Source: Actinomycetota bacterium
GTDB lineage: Bacteria; Actinomycetota; Thermoleophilia; Gaiellales; Gaiellaceae
DNA length: 6,878 nt
Direction of reading: 5' to 3'
NCBI GenBank assembly: GCA_013812465.1
Contig: JACCTK010000103.1
Location: 1 to 6,878, forward strand
In this document: piece after piece, positions 1 to 5,989 of the stretch
How the letters are laid out: each line of letters starts with the position of its first letter
How positions within the stretch are numbered: position 1 is the stretch's first letter
Notes under the pieces: generated by a model
What the model was told of the DNA's origin: nothing
Seen by the model: the letters and a program-made list of their open reading frames with translations, nothing else
Database searches by the model: none
Position numbers and translations under genes: made by a program

Positions 1-35
1 GCCTCGCCCCCTCCATGCTCCAACGGCGCACGAGG

Positions 36-51
36 GCGAGGCGAGCCTCGC
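36..51. repeat. GC-rich near-perfect palindrome downstream of the leftward gene
   Basis: Seven-base arms GCGAGGC and GCCTCGC are separated by only two bases, so an RNA hairpin would form with a slightly shorter stem. It lies about 40 bases past the stop of the leftward gene ending at 91 and could be part of its 3' end. No T-tract follows on the minus strand, so a classical intrinsic terminator is not supported. Apart from this palindrome, I see nothing convincing in positions 1-90. Confidence 0.3.
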
Positions 52-90
52 TCCTACACTGTGCTGACGGGGAGTCGCCCGCCCTGCGTT

Positions 91-546
91 TCAGCCGCGG
101 TACTGGAGCTCACGCCACGACGGAACGGGAGCAAGCTCGAGCAGTGTCCGCCCACCCTTCGGCTCCGCATAGCCGAAATCGCCCGTGTTGTCCTCCCAGG
201 ACACGTCCAGCAAACCTTCCTTGACCCGGTGGTCGAGCCAGGCGCCTCGGAAGACGAGCTTGCGGAGCCAGTACACGAGCGACTCCTGCTTCACGAGCGA
301 CACGTGCTCCCAGTGCCGGACGAGGTAGAGCCCGAGCCCGCTGCGCGGATCCGCGATCCGTCCGTCGGCGACGAGTTCGACGAGATCTCCCGCCTCCTCC
401 GCGTCCAGGTCGTTCGAGGCGACGAGCTCGAGCCGCACTGCGGCTGCCGTGACACGCTCCGCGAAGTCGTCGGAGCTGAACTCGAAGCGATGGCCGAGAA
501 ACTCGACCACGAAGTCGTCGCCGGAGCGATAGTTGGCTGCGAGCAC
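91..546 (-). CDS. Hypothetical protein, about 151 aa, leftward
   Basis: I do not recognise this gene and assign no function. From the GTG at 546 it reads about 151 residues to a TGA at 93-91. The product looks like genuine soluble protein: an aromatic and acidic start (FVVEFLGHRFEFSSDDF), an acidic helical middle (LDAEEAGDLVELVADGRI), then a segment rich in Trp, Tyr and basic residues (GLGLYLVRHWEHVSLVKQES), ending in SWRELQYRG. There is no signal peptide or membrane helix. The open frame extends upstream to 1140, but that extension is low-complexity Arg/Asp/Ser-rich translation opposite two better genes. I therefore start at GTG 546, which lies seven bases after a minus-strand TACGCT box (559-554) and so suits a leaderless message. 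It diverges from the 68-aa gene at 676, with 129 bases between the starts. Most of the opposite strand is also open (61-564), but that frame looks like antisense shadow. That a real gene is present is fairly likely; the exact start is less certain. Confidence 0.62.
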   Translation of the reverse strand: MLAANYRSGDDFVVEFLGHRFEFSSDDFAERVTAAAVRLELVASNDLDAEEAGDLVELVADGRIADPRSGLGLYLVRHWEHVSLVKQESLVYWLRKLVFRGAWLDHRVKEGLLDVSWEDNTGDFGYAEPKGGRTLLELAPVPSWRELQYRG

Positions 547-553
547 TGCGATC

Positions 554-559
554 AGCGTA
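554..559 (-). promoter_or_regulatory. Candidate -10 box (TACGCT) for the leftward gene
   Basis: On the minus strand TACGCT fits the actinobacterial TANNNT -10 pattern and is followed by seven bases and then GTG 546, so transcription would start at or beside the start codon. A weak TTG-containing -35 candidate (TTGCGC, 581-576) lies 16 bases upstream. This is inferred from spacing only. Confidence 0.4.
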
Positions 560-570
560 TCTAGGCTGCT
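559..570 (+). repeat. 12-base direct repeat, copy 1 (ATCTAGGCTGCT)
   Basis: This is identical to 660-671, 101 bases downstream. The copy includes a TAGGCT hexamer (562-567) like the -10 box of the 68-aa gene, but no start codon follows at 6-8 bases. A chance 12-base match so close by is unlikely in a region this short. The copies bracket the 13-bp inverted repeat at 582-611. Confidence 0.75.
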
Positions 571-581
571 ACTCGGCGCAA

Positions 582-611
582 GACCGGAATCCGCTCGCGC
601 GGATTCCGGTC
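582..611. repeat. Perfect 13-bp inverted repeat with 4-base loop, divergent intergenic region
   Basis: The arms GACCGGAATCCGC (582-594) and GCGGATTCCGGTC (599-611) are exact reverse complements around TCGC. The hairpin would be very stable in RNA. It lies between divergently oriented genes, upstream of both starts, with no T-run on either side, so it is not a standard terminator. It could be a dyad operator, a structured leader element if transcription starts at the TAGGCT of repeat copy 1, or the core of a small repeat element. I cannot choose between these from sequence alone. Confidence 0.8.
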
Positions 612-659
612 GCTCAAAATCCCTAAAGCCGTCCGCTTCGCGGCCGGGGTCTGTTGCAC

Positions 660-671
660 ATCTAGGCTGCT
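660..671 (+). repeat. 12-base direct repeat, copy 2 (ATCTAGGCTGCT)
   Basis: This is the second exact copy of the 559-570 sequence. It contains the probable -10 box of the 68-aa membrane protein gene that starts at 676. Confidence 0.75.
663..668 (+). promoter_or_regulatory. Candidate -10 box (TAGGCT) for the 68-aa membrane protein
   Basis: TAGGCT matches TANNNT and ends seven bases before GTG 676, predicting a leaderless transcript. No Shine-Dalgarno sequence precedes the start. No clear -35 hexamer is present at 16-18 bases upstream. The call rests on spacing that recurs at other starts in this window. Confidence 0.45.
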
Positions 672-675
672 GGAT

Positions 676-882
676 GTGAAGGACAAGCGTCTCTGGGTTG
701 TCATGGCCGTCGTCGTACTCCTCGTTTGGCTGGTCGGCGCAGCGGTCACGAAGTACACGCTCGAGCAGATGGCATACGTCACCCCGATCGCGATGGTCGT
801 CGTCGGCGTGACCATCGGTCTTGTCCTGCTCTGGGTCAAGATCGTGGTCGACGCGCTCCATCGGCGACGCGGTGCGTCCTGA
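676..882 (+). CDS. Small two-helix membrane protein, 68 aa
   Basis: The product is a helical hairpin of unknown function. A basic N-terminus (KDKR, residues 2-5) leads into a first hydrophobic helix at about 6-24, a short loop (TKYTLEQMAY, 25-34), a second helix at about 35-58, and a basic tail (HRRRGAS, 62-68). By the positive-inside rule both ends would face the cytoplasm. The GTG start is chosen because it fits the TAGGCT box seven bases upstream; a later in-frame ATG at 703 would cut into the first helix. The TGA at 880-882 is 13 bases before the next gene at 896, so the two are probably co-transcribed. Small membrane proteins of this kind may be partners of larger complexes, but nothing here identifies one. 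The hydrophobic pattern makes a real gene likely. Confidence 0.6.
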   Translation: MKDKRLWVVMAVVVLLVWLVGAAVTKYTLEQMAYVTPIAMVVVGVTIGLVLLWVKIVVDALHRRRGAS

Positions 883-895
883 TTCCGACTCGGTT

Positions 896-1560
896 GTGCC
901 TGTCACGACTCTCGCTGCGCGGTTGCCTGAGATCGAGGCCGTGCGACGTTGGTCGCAGTCGCTTGCGACGCTCGATGCGATTCTCAGTCCGAAGTGGGAG
1001 TACCGATATTTCTCATTCGACGCGCACTGGGCGGCAGACGAGCAGATGGCCTCCATGCGAAGTGGCTCGGGTGATGAGTACTCGATCGTCTTCGCCCCGG
1101 TAGGCGCGTATGCACGGGGATTCGACCATGAATCGCCCATGAGTCCCTACGCGCAGTCCCCACCAGCCGTCTGGCCGGGAGTCGTCGACGAGGTTCCGGT
1201 CGAGTTCGCTTCGTTTGTCAGGGAGCCGGCTTTCAGCGACGGGCTGGTTCCTCGCGTGACGGCGTGTCTCTGGCGGCACGCAGCCGATGTCGAGTGGAGA
1301 CGCGGCGCGGTGACCCTGCCTGGCTCCGAAGCCGATCCAGATGGAGCCGACTGGCTGTTCGAGCAGCTCGACGGACAGCCGATGACGTATCGCGAGTACG
1401 CACTCGAGTGCTGGGAGAGGGAGATCGACCTTGCCGCTATCAGCCACGTCTACCGTCATGAGCCACTTCGCGCGGGGTTCTCTCGCATCTCAATCCGGAG
1501 CTTTCGCTCGCGAAGCTGGCCAGCGACTTACACGAGATCGGCTATCCAGCCAGCGTGTAG
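896..1560 (+). pseudogene. Conserved-looking hypothetical protein, frameshifted near its 3' end
   Basis: This reads as a soluble protein of about 221 aa once a single base is restored. Residues 1-194 come from one frame (GTG 896 to about 1477) and include aromatic and acidic blocks such as LSPKWEYRYFSFDAHW (30-45), SGDEYSIVF (58-66), FDHESPMSPY (76-85) and VTACLWR (121-127). The last 27 residues (VLSHLNPELSLAKLASDLHE and a short tail ending GYPASV) are in another frame and end at TAG 1558-1560. The switch falls in the GGGG run at 1474-1477; one extra G there gives an uninterrupted product. Without it, translation continues as Arg/Ser-rich text to 1765 and overlaps recJ. From memory it resembles uncharacterised proteins of high-GC actinobacteria that share the DHESPMSPY-like segment; I know no function for them. 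An alternative GTG at 872 would overlap the upstream gene. Whether the shift is a true mutation or a sequencing error cannot be told here. Confidence 0.65.
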
Positions 1561-1630
1561 ATCGCGCCTCGCAAGGCGGTCTCTAGCAGCAGCAGCGAGG
1601 GCGCATAGCGGAGCCGTCCGGCGGTGTCCG

Positions 1631-1636
1631 TACCGT
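1631..1636 (+). promoter_or_regulatory. Candidate -10 box (TACCGT) for recJ
   Basis: TACCGT fits TANNNT. It is four bases before GTG 1641 and seven before the adjacent in-frame GTG 1644. If the leaderless spacing seen at other starts holds, 1644 may be the true recJ start. There is no Shine-Dalgarno sequence and no obvious -35. Confidence 0.4.
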
Positions 1637-1640
1637 CAAC

Positions 1641-3527
1641 GTGGTGACGGGTGTCTGGAAGATCAAGCCTCTCGACCCTGCCGCAGTCTCGACGCTTTCG
1701 CGAGAGCTCGGGCTGAGCGAGGTGACCGCGGCGGCGCTCGCGCGGCGCGGCTACGACGATCCTGAGAGCGCGCGGCGCTTTCTCGAGGCCGAGCTTCCCG
1801 GGCACGACCCATTCCTGCTCGGTGACATGGCGCTTGCCATCGAGCGCATCCGAGCCGCCATCGACGCAGGCACGCGCATCTGTGTGCACGGGGACTACGA
1901 CGTCGACGGGATCTGCGCGACCGCTCTCGCCGTCCTGTATCTACGCGAGCTCGACGCCGATGTCGTCTGGCATCTTCCCAGCCGCTTCGAGGAAGGGTAC
2001 GGCGTCTCTCGGGCGACGCTCGCCAAGCTCGCCGAGGAGGGAGTCGGGCTGGTGATGACAGTCGACTGCGGGATCACCGCCGTCGACGAGGTTGCGGAGG
2101 CCAAGGCGCTCGGGCTGGAGGTCGTGGTCACCGACCACCACAGGCCGGGCGACGCGCTCCCCGATTGCCCCGTCGTCGCGACCCGCCCATCCTCGTATCC
2201 CTTTCCCGAGCTCTGCGGAACCGGGGTCGTGCACAAGCTCGGAGAGGCGCTCCTCGGACCCGAGCATCCGGCGCTGAGGCGGCATCTCGACCTCGTCGCT
2301 CTGGCGACGATCGCGGACGTCGTCCCGCTCGTCGACGAGAATCGGGCGCTCGCATCCGCTGGGCTCCTAGCGCTCGCGTGCACGCGCCGGCCGGGCTTGC
2401 GGGCGCTGATGAAGATCGCGCGCGTCGATCCGGCTGCCGTCGACGCGAACGCAGTCGGTTTCCGGCTCGCTCCGCGGATCAATGCAGCAGGACGACTAGG
2501 CCGGCCGGATGCCGCGCTCGAGCTGATCCTCACCGCGGACGCAGACGTAGCCAAGGAGCTCGCCTCCGATCTGGAGGACCTCAATCGCGACCGTCAGGCA
2601 GTCGAAGACCGGATCCTCCGGGAGGCTGCCGGCCTCGTCGATGCGCTCCCGGAGTCGAAGCGCAGACGGCGAGGCTACGTCCTCTGGAGTGAGGACTGGC
2701 ACGAGGGCGTCATCGGCATCGTGGCGTCGCGTCTCGTCGAGAGGTTCGGCCGTCCCGTCGTTCTCATCGCCGGATCCCAGGACGGCTGGAAGGGCTCCGG
2801 CCGGTCGGTATCGCGCTTCGACCTGCACGGCGCCCTGGCTGCCTGCTCGTCGCACCTGGAGCGATTCGGCGGTCACCGAGCGGCGGCGGGTCTCTCGATC
2901 GAGGAGGCGAGCCTCGAGGCGTTCGCCGAGGCGTTTGCCTCGCACGCGGATGCCAACCTCGCCGACGAGGACCTGTTTCCGGTGACGAACGTCGACGCGG
3001 TCGTCTCGGCGGAGGAGCTCACGCTCCCGCTCGCCTACGAGCTCGACCGGCTGGCGCCATTCGGGCTCGGAAACCCCGACGTCACCCTGCTCGTGCCCGC
3101 AGCCCGGCCGTTCGAGCCGGCGACGGTGGGCGAGGGCAAGCACCTGCGTTTCCGCGTCCGCCAGAACGGACGAGACGCAGGGAGCGCGATCGCCTTCGGC
3201 CAGGGCGCCCAGCTCGACCGGCTCCGCGCGACCGGCCTCTTCGACGTCGCCTGTCGGTTGAAAGAGAACCGCTGGAATGGGACGGTCGCTCCGCAGCTCG
3301 TCGTGCGCCGACTCTTCGATACGCCGGAAGGCTACGAAGCGCTTCGCCAGCGGCTCGCCGACCTGTGGCGCGCGGGCGAGGGCGCGTGGACACCGGAGGC
3401 GAGAGACGTGTTCGCAGAGCTCCGCCTCGGACTCGACTCTGGACGCCGTCGCCGGCAGCTGCTCGAGTCCGAGACCTTTCGCGCGCTGCTCATGCGCGAG
3501 GCTGTCGGGCTCCCCGAGGCTGCGTGA
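1641..3527 (+). CDS. recJ: Single-stranded-DNA-specific exonuclease RecJ
   Basis: RecJ degrades single-stranded DNA 5' to 3' in the cytoplasm, feeding RecF-pathway recombination, mismatch repair and base-excision repair; it needs divalent metal. At 628 aa it is within the family's usual size. The DHH phosphoesterase core is intact: DYDVDG at 85-90, VDCG at 141-144, the DHH triad at 165-167, and TIADVVPLV around 223-231 with metal-ligand candidate D226. The conserved RINAAGRLG block follows. The DHHA1 part carries EDWHEGVIGIVASRL, then KGSGRS (384-389) and FGGHRAAAG (409-417). The LAPFGLGNP linker introduces the C-terminal OB-fold region, with KHLRF and AIAFG. The N-terminal WKIKPLD is also typical. 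GTG 1641 and GTG 1644 are consecutive in-frame starts; a TACCGT box favours 1644. It lies 80 bases after the frameshifted gene and 180 before rsh. The identification is firm; the exact start is not. Confidence 0.96.
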   Translation: MVTGVWKIKPLDPAAVSTLSRELGLSEVTAAALARRGYDDPESARRFLEAELPGHDPFLLGDMALAIERIRAAIDAGTRICVHGDYDVDGICATALAVLYLRELDADVVWHLPSRFEEGYGVSRATLAKLAEEGVGLVMTVDCGITAVDEVAEAKALGLEVVVTDHHRPGDALPDCPVVATRPSSYPFPELCGTGVVHKLGEALLGPEHPALRRHLDLVALATIADVVPLVDENRALASAGLLALACTRRPGLRALMKIARVDPAAVDANAVGFRLAPRINAAGRLGRPDAALELILTADADVAKELASDLEDLNRDRQAVEDRILREAAGLVDALPESKRRRRGYVLWSEDWHEGVIGIVASRLVERFGRPVVLIAGSQDGWKGSGRSVSRFDLHGALAACSSHLERFGGHRAAAGLSIEEASLEAFAEAFASHADANLADEDLFPVTNVDAVVSAEELTLPLAYELDRLAPFGLGNPDVTLLVPAARPFEPATVGEGKHLRFRVRQNGRDAGSAIAFGQGAQLDRLRATGLFDVACRLKENRWNGTVAPQLVVRRLFDTPEGYEALRQRLADLWRAGEGAWTPEARDVFAELRLGLDSGRRRRQLLESETFRALLMREAVGLPEAA

Positions 3528-3546
3528 GCCCAGTTCCGATGCTTGA

Positions 3547-3627
3547 TCAGGGCACGAGCGCGTCTCGCATCGCGACCGCAAGGCGTCGCGCGATACGTTG
3601 CCGGAGCCAGCGTCGAATCGGGCCCAT
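3547..3627 (-). CDS. Possible 26-aa arginine-rich peptide (speculative)
   Basis: A minus-strand ATG at 3627 opens 26 codons ending at TGA 3549-3547, giving MGPIRRWLRQRIARRLAVAM followed by RDALVP. Seven arginines and regularly spaced hydrophobics would make an amphipathic helix. A GAGG lies five bases before the ATG on that strand and could serve as a weak ribosome site. It sits in the recJ-rsh gap, convergent with recJ and divergent from rsh. Against it: very short, in GC-rich DNA where arginine codons are common by chance, and with no TANNNT box at the right distance. I know no homologue. Confidence 0.15.
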   Translation of the reverse strand: MGPIRRWLRQRIARRLAVAMRDALVP

Positions 3628-3695
3628 GAGAGCCTCGATTTCCACACTCGACGACGCCTTCCTTCGCGACGAACGGACCCGCGAAAGGCGCTCAG

Positions 3696-3701
3696 TACAC
3701 T
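3696..3701 (+). promoter_or_regulatory. Candidate -10 box (TACACT) for rsh
   Basis: TACACT is a close match to the bacterial -10 consensus and to TANNNT. It is followed by six bases and then ATG 3708, so transcription would begin on the A of the start codon. There is no Shine-Dalgarno sequence before the ATG, in keeping with a leaderless message, and no clear -35. If right, rsh has its own promoter and does not depend on read-through from recJ. Confidence 0.55.
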
Positions 3702-3707
3702 GAAACC

Positions 3708-5915
3708 ATGACCGTCCTCGACGCCAGGCGCCATGACGAGCACCTCGTCGACGAGCTGATCGCCGAGGTCGAGGCGTACAACCCGGAGGTCGACAGAGAC
3801 CTTCTCCGCCGGGCTTTCAGCCTGGCTGAACGCAGCCACCAGGGCCAGACACGCCGCTCCGGCGAGGAGTTCATCCACCACCCTTTGGGCGTCGCGCGCA
3901 TCTGCGCCGAGCTGCACCTGGACGAGCAGACGATCGCCGCCGCGCTCCTGCACGACGTCGTCGAGGACACCGGCGCGGATCTGGAGGAGGTCAAGGCCGA
4001 GTTCGGGGCCGAGGTGGCGCAACTCGTCGAAGGCGTCACGAAGCTGACCAGGATCAGCTTCCAGAGCCGCGAGCAGGCGGAGGCCGAGAACTACCGCAAG
4101 ATGATCGTCGCGATGGCGCAGGACGTCCGCGTCATCCTGATCAAGCTCGCCGACCGCCTCCACAACATGCGGACGATCGAGTACCAGACCAAGCAGAAGC
4201 AGGCGCAGAAGGCCCGCGAAACGCTCGAGGTGTATGCGCCGCTCGCTCACCGGCTCGGGATCCACGCGCTCAAGTGGGAGCTCGAGGACCTCGCGTTCCA
4301 GACCCTCCATCCGCGGAAGTACTCGGAGATCAAGGCGATGGTCGCCGACCAGCGCGAGGATCGTGAGGGACAGGCCGACAAGGCGGCGGAGCTGCTCGCC
4401 GAGGAGCTCTCGAAGGCCGATATCCCCGCGGAGATCACCGCCCGCGCGAAGCACCTGTACTCGATCTACGACAAGATGGCCAAGCGCGGACGCGAGTTCA
4501 ACGAGATCCACGACCTGACCGCGCTGCGCGTGATCTGCGAGCGAACCGGGGAGGAGGGGACGCGCGACTGCTATGCGGCGCTCGGTCTCGTGCATTCGCT
4601 CTGGAAACCGATGCACGGACGGTTCAAGGACTTCCTCGCGATGCCGAAGATGAACCGCTACCGCTCCCTGCACACGACGATGGTCGGCCCCGACGGCAGG
4701 CCGTTGGAGATCCAAGTCCGGACGCGTCAAATGCACGAAGAGGCGGAGTACGGGGTTGCCGCACACTGGCTGTACAAGCGCGGCCGCGGCGGCGCGAAGG
4801 TGGACGACGAGTGGCTCGTCTGGGTCAAGTCGCTGATGGACTCGCAGCAGGACGAGCAGGATCCGAGCGAGTACATGCGCACGCTTCGCACCGATCTCTT
4901 CTCCGACGAGGTGTACGTCTTCACGCCGAAGGGCGAGGTGAAAGTGCTCCCTTCGGGCGCCACGCCGATCGACTTCGCGTATGCGGTTCACACCGATGTC
5001 GGTCACCGAACAGTCGGCGCCAAGGTGAACGGCCGCATCGTCCCGCTCCACTACCGGCTGACGAACGGCGAGTTCGTCGAGATCCTCACCTCGAAGACCG
5101 GCCGCGGCCCGTCGCGCGACTGGCTCGCTGTCGCGCGGTCCTCGCGCGCCCGCAGCAAGATCAGGCAGTGGTATCAGCGGGAGACACGCGGAGAGACGGA
5201 GGCCAAGGGCCGCGAGCTTCTCGACCAGGCGCTGAAGGCGCAGAAGCTCCCGTACCGAAAGCTCCAGGGCTCGAGCGTGCTCGCCCAGGTGATCCGGGAG
5301 ACCGGTTTCAAGAAGGCCGAGGACTTCTACGTGGCGCTCGGCGCGGGGAAGCTCCAGCCAGGACACATCGTCAACAAGGTCATCCAGCGCCTGAAGACGG
5401 ATGAGGTCGCCGCGGAGCCGGCGGTCACGACGAAGCCTTCCCGCGCCAAGACGGCGGTCTCCTCGAACCGGCTCGGGATCACCGTGCCGGGAGTCGAGGA
5501 CGTGCTCGTCCGGCTCGCGCGGTGCTGCACGCCAGTGCCGGGAGATCCGGTGCTGGGGTACATCTCGCTCGGCCGCGGAATCACCGTTCATCGGGCGGAC
5601 TGCCCGAATGTGAAGGCGCTCCAGAAGAATCCCGAGCGGTTTACGGGAGTCGAGTGGGAAGGCGGCGCCTCCACAAGCTTTCTCGTGCAGATTGCGGTCG
5701 ATGCCTGGGATCGCTCGCGGCTCCTCGAGGACGTAGCTCGCACCTTCGCCGAGCACGGCGCCAACATCGTCTCCTACGGGGGCGTCGTCGAGGACGGGAT
5801 GGCGCGCAACTGGTACACCGCCGAGGTGGGCGACGTGAAGGAGCTCCGCTCCTTGCTGACGGCGCTCAGAAACCTCGACGCCGTGTTCGACGCGTACCGC
5901 GTCACACCGTCGTAG
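3708..5915 (+). CDS. rsh: Bifunctional (p)ppGpp synthetase/hydrolase (Rel/Rsh)
   Basis: This enzyme makes (p)ppGpp from ATP and GTP/GDP on starved ribosomes and also hydrolyses it, setting the stringent response. At 735 aa it is full length for a long RSH protein. The hydrolase HD domain is complete: H58, the H82-D83 pair, E86-D87 and D149 in LIKLADRLHNMR, so hydrolysis should be active. The synthetase has RAKHLYSIYDKM (246-257), Mg ligand D269, RFKD at 305-308 (the charge type of bifunctional enzymes, against EFDD in RelA), Y318 and catalytic E334 in EIQVRT. The usual N-G-Y-Q-S stretch here reads N-R-Y-R-S (316-320). A TGS domain spans about 401-462 with the tRNA-end-sensing GHR (H433). A zinc-finger-like module has C606, C607, H628 and C632, and an ACT domain runs from about 658 to the end. 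ATG 3708 is supported by the TACACT box six bases upstream. Also named rel or relA; bifunctionality is inferred from intact motifs. Confidence 0.96.
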   Translation: MTVLDARRHDEHLVDELIAEVEAYNPEVDRDLLRRAFSLAERSHQGQTRRSGEEFIHHPLGVARICAELHLDEQTIAAALLHDVVEDTGADLEEVKAEFGAEVAQLVEGVTKLTRISFQSREQAEAENYRKMIVAMAQDVRVILIKLADRLHNMRTIEYQTKQKQAQKARETLEVYAPLAHRLGIHALKWELEDLAFQTLHPRKYSEIKAMVADQREDREGQADKAAELLAEELSKADIPAEITARAKHLYSIYDKMAKRGREFNEIHDLTALRVICERTGEEGTRDCYAALGLVHSLWKPMHGRFKDFLAMPKMNRYRSLHTTMVGPDGRPLEIQVRTRQMHEEAEYGVAAHWLYKRGRGGAKVDDEWLVWVKSLMDSQQDEQDPSEYMRTLRTDLFSDEVYVFTPKGEVKVLPSGATPIDFAYAVHTDVGHRTVGAKVNGRIVPLHYRLTNGEFVEILTSKTGRGPSRDWLAVARSSRARSKIRQWYQRETRGETEAKGRELLDQALKAQKLPYRKLQGSSVLAQVIRETGFKKAEDFYVALGAGKLQPGHIVNKVIQRLKTDEVAAEPAVTTKPSRAKTAVSSNRLGITVPGVEDVLVRLARCCTPVPGDPVLGYISLGRGITVHRADCPNVKALQKNPERFTGVEWEGGASTSFLVQIAVDAWDRSRLLEDVARTFAEHGANIVSYGGVVEDGMARNWYTAEVGDVKELRSLLTALRNLDAVFDAYRVTPS

Positions 5916-5989
5916 ACGCCGCAGCGACTGCTCGCCTGGTAGGTGGCTCTAGCCCGGACCTCGGCGACTGTGCTCCGCGTACTCCAGGC

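Noticed and set aside
61..564. A 167-codon plus-strand frame opposite the leftward gene
   Set aside because: The product is rich in Glu, Arg, Val and His without motif or hydrophobic structure, and the opposite strand reads as better protein. The choice between the strands is by protein appearance, so some doubt remains.
547..1140. N-terminal extension of the leftward gene back to an ATG at 1140
   Set aside because: The added residues are low-complexity and lie opposite the 68-aa and 221-aa reading frames, and across the hairpin region. GTG 546 with a spaced -10 box is a better start.
1561..1765. Continuation of the frame of the unknown gene past 1560 into recJ
   Set aside because: After about 1477 this frame becomes Arg/Ser/Ala-rich text and overlaps the start of recJ, while another frame gives a natural C-terminus and stop at 1560.
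3571..3590. CGCGAC/GTCGCG stem after recJ as a transcription terminator
   Set aside because: It has only six base pairs around an eight-base loop and no T-run follows, so it is indistinguishable from chance in GC-rich DNA.
2496..5756. A 1086-codon open frame on the minus strand opposite recJ and rsh
   Set aside because: It is antisense to two firmly identified genes and its translation is Arg/Leu/Asp/Val-rich with no recognisable motif. Long antisense frames are expected opposite high-GC coding DNA with strong third-position GC bias.
5916..5989. Terminator or promoter between rsh and the propeller gene
   Set aside because: I found no stable stem with a T-run and no TANNNT box with the 6-7 base spacing; TACTCC at 5980-5985 does not fit the pattern.
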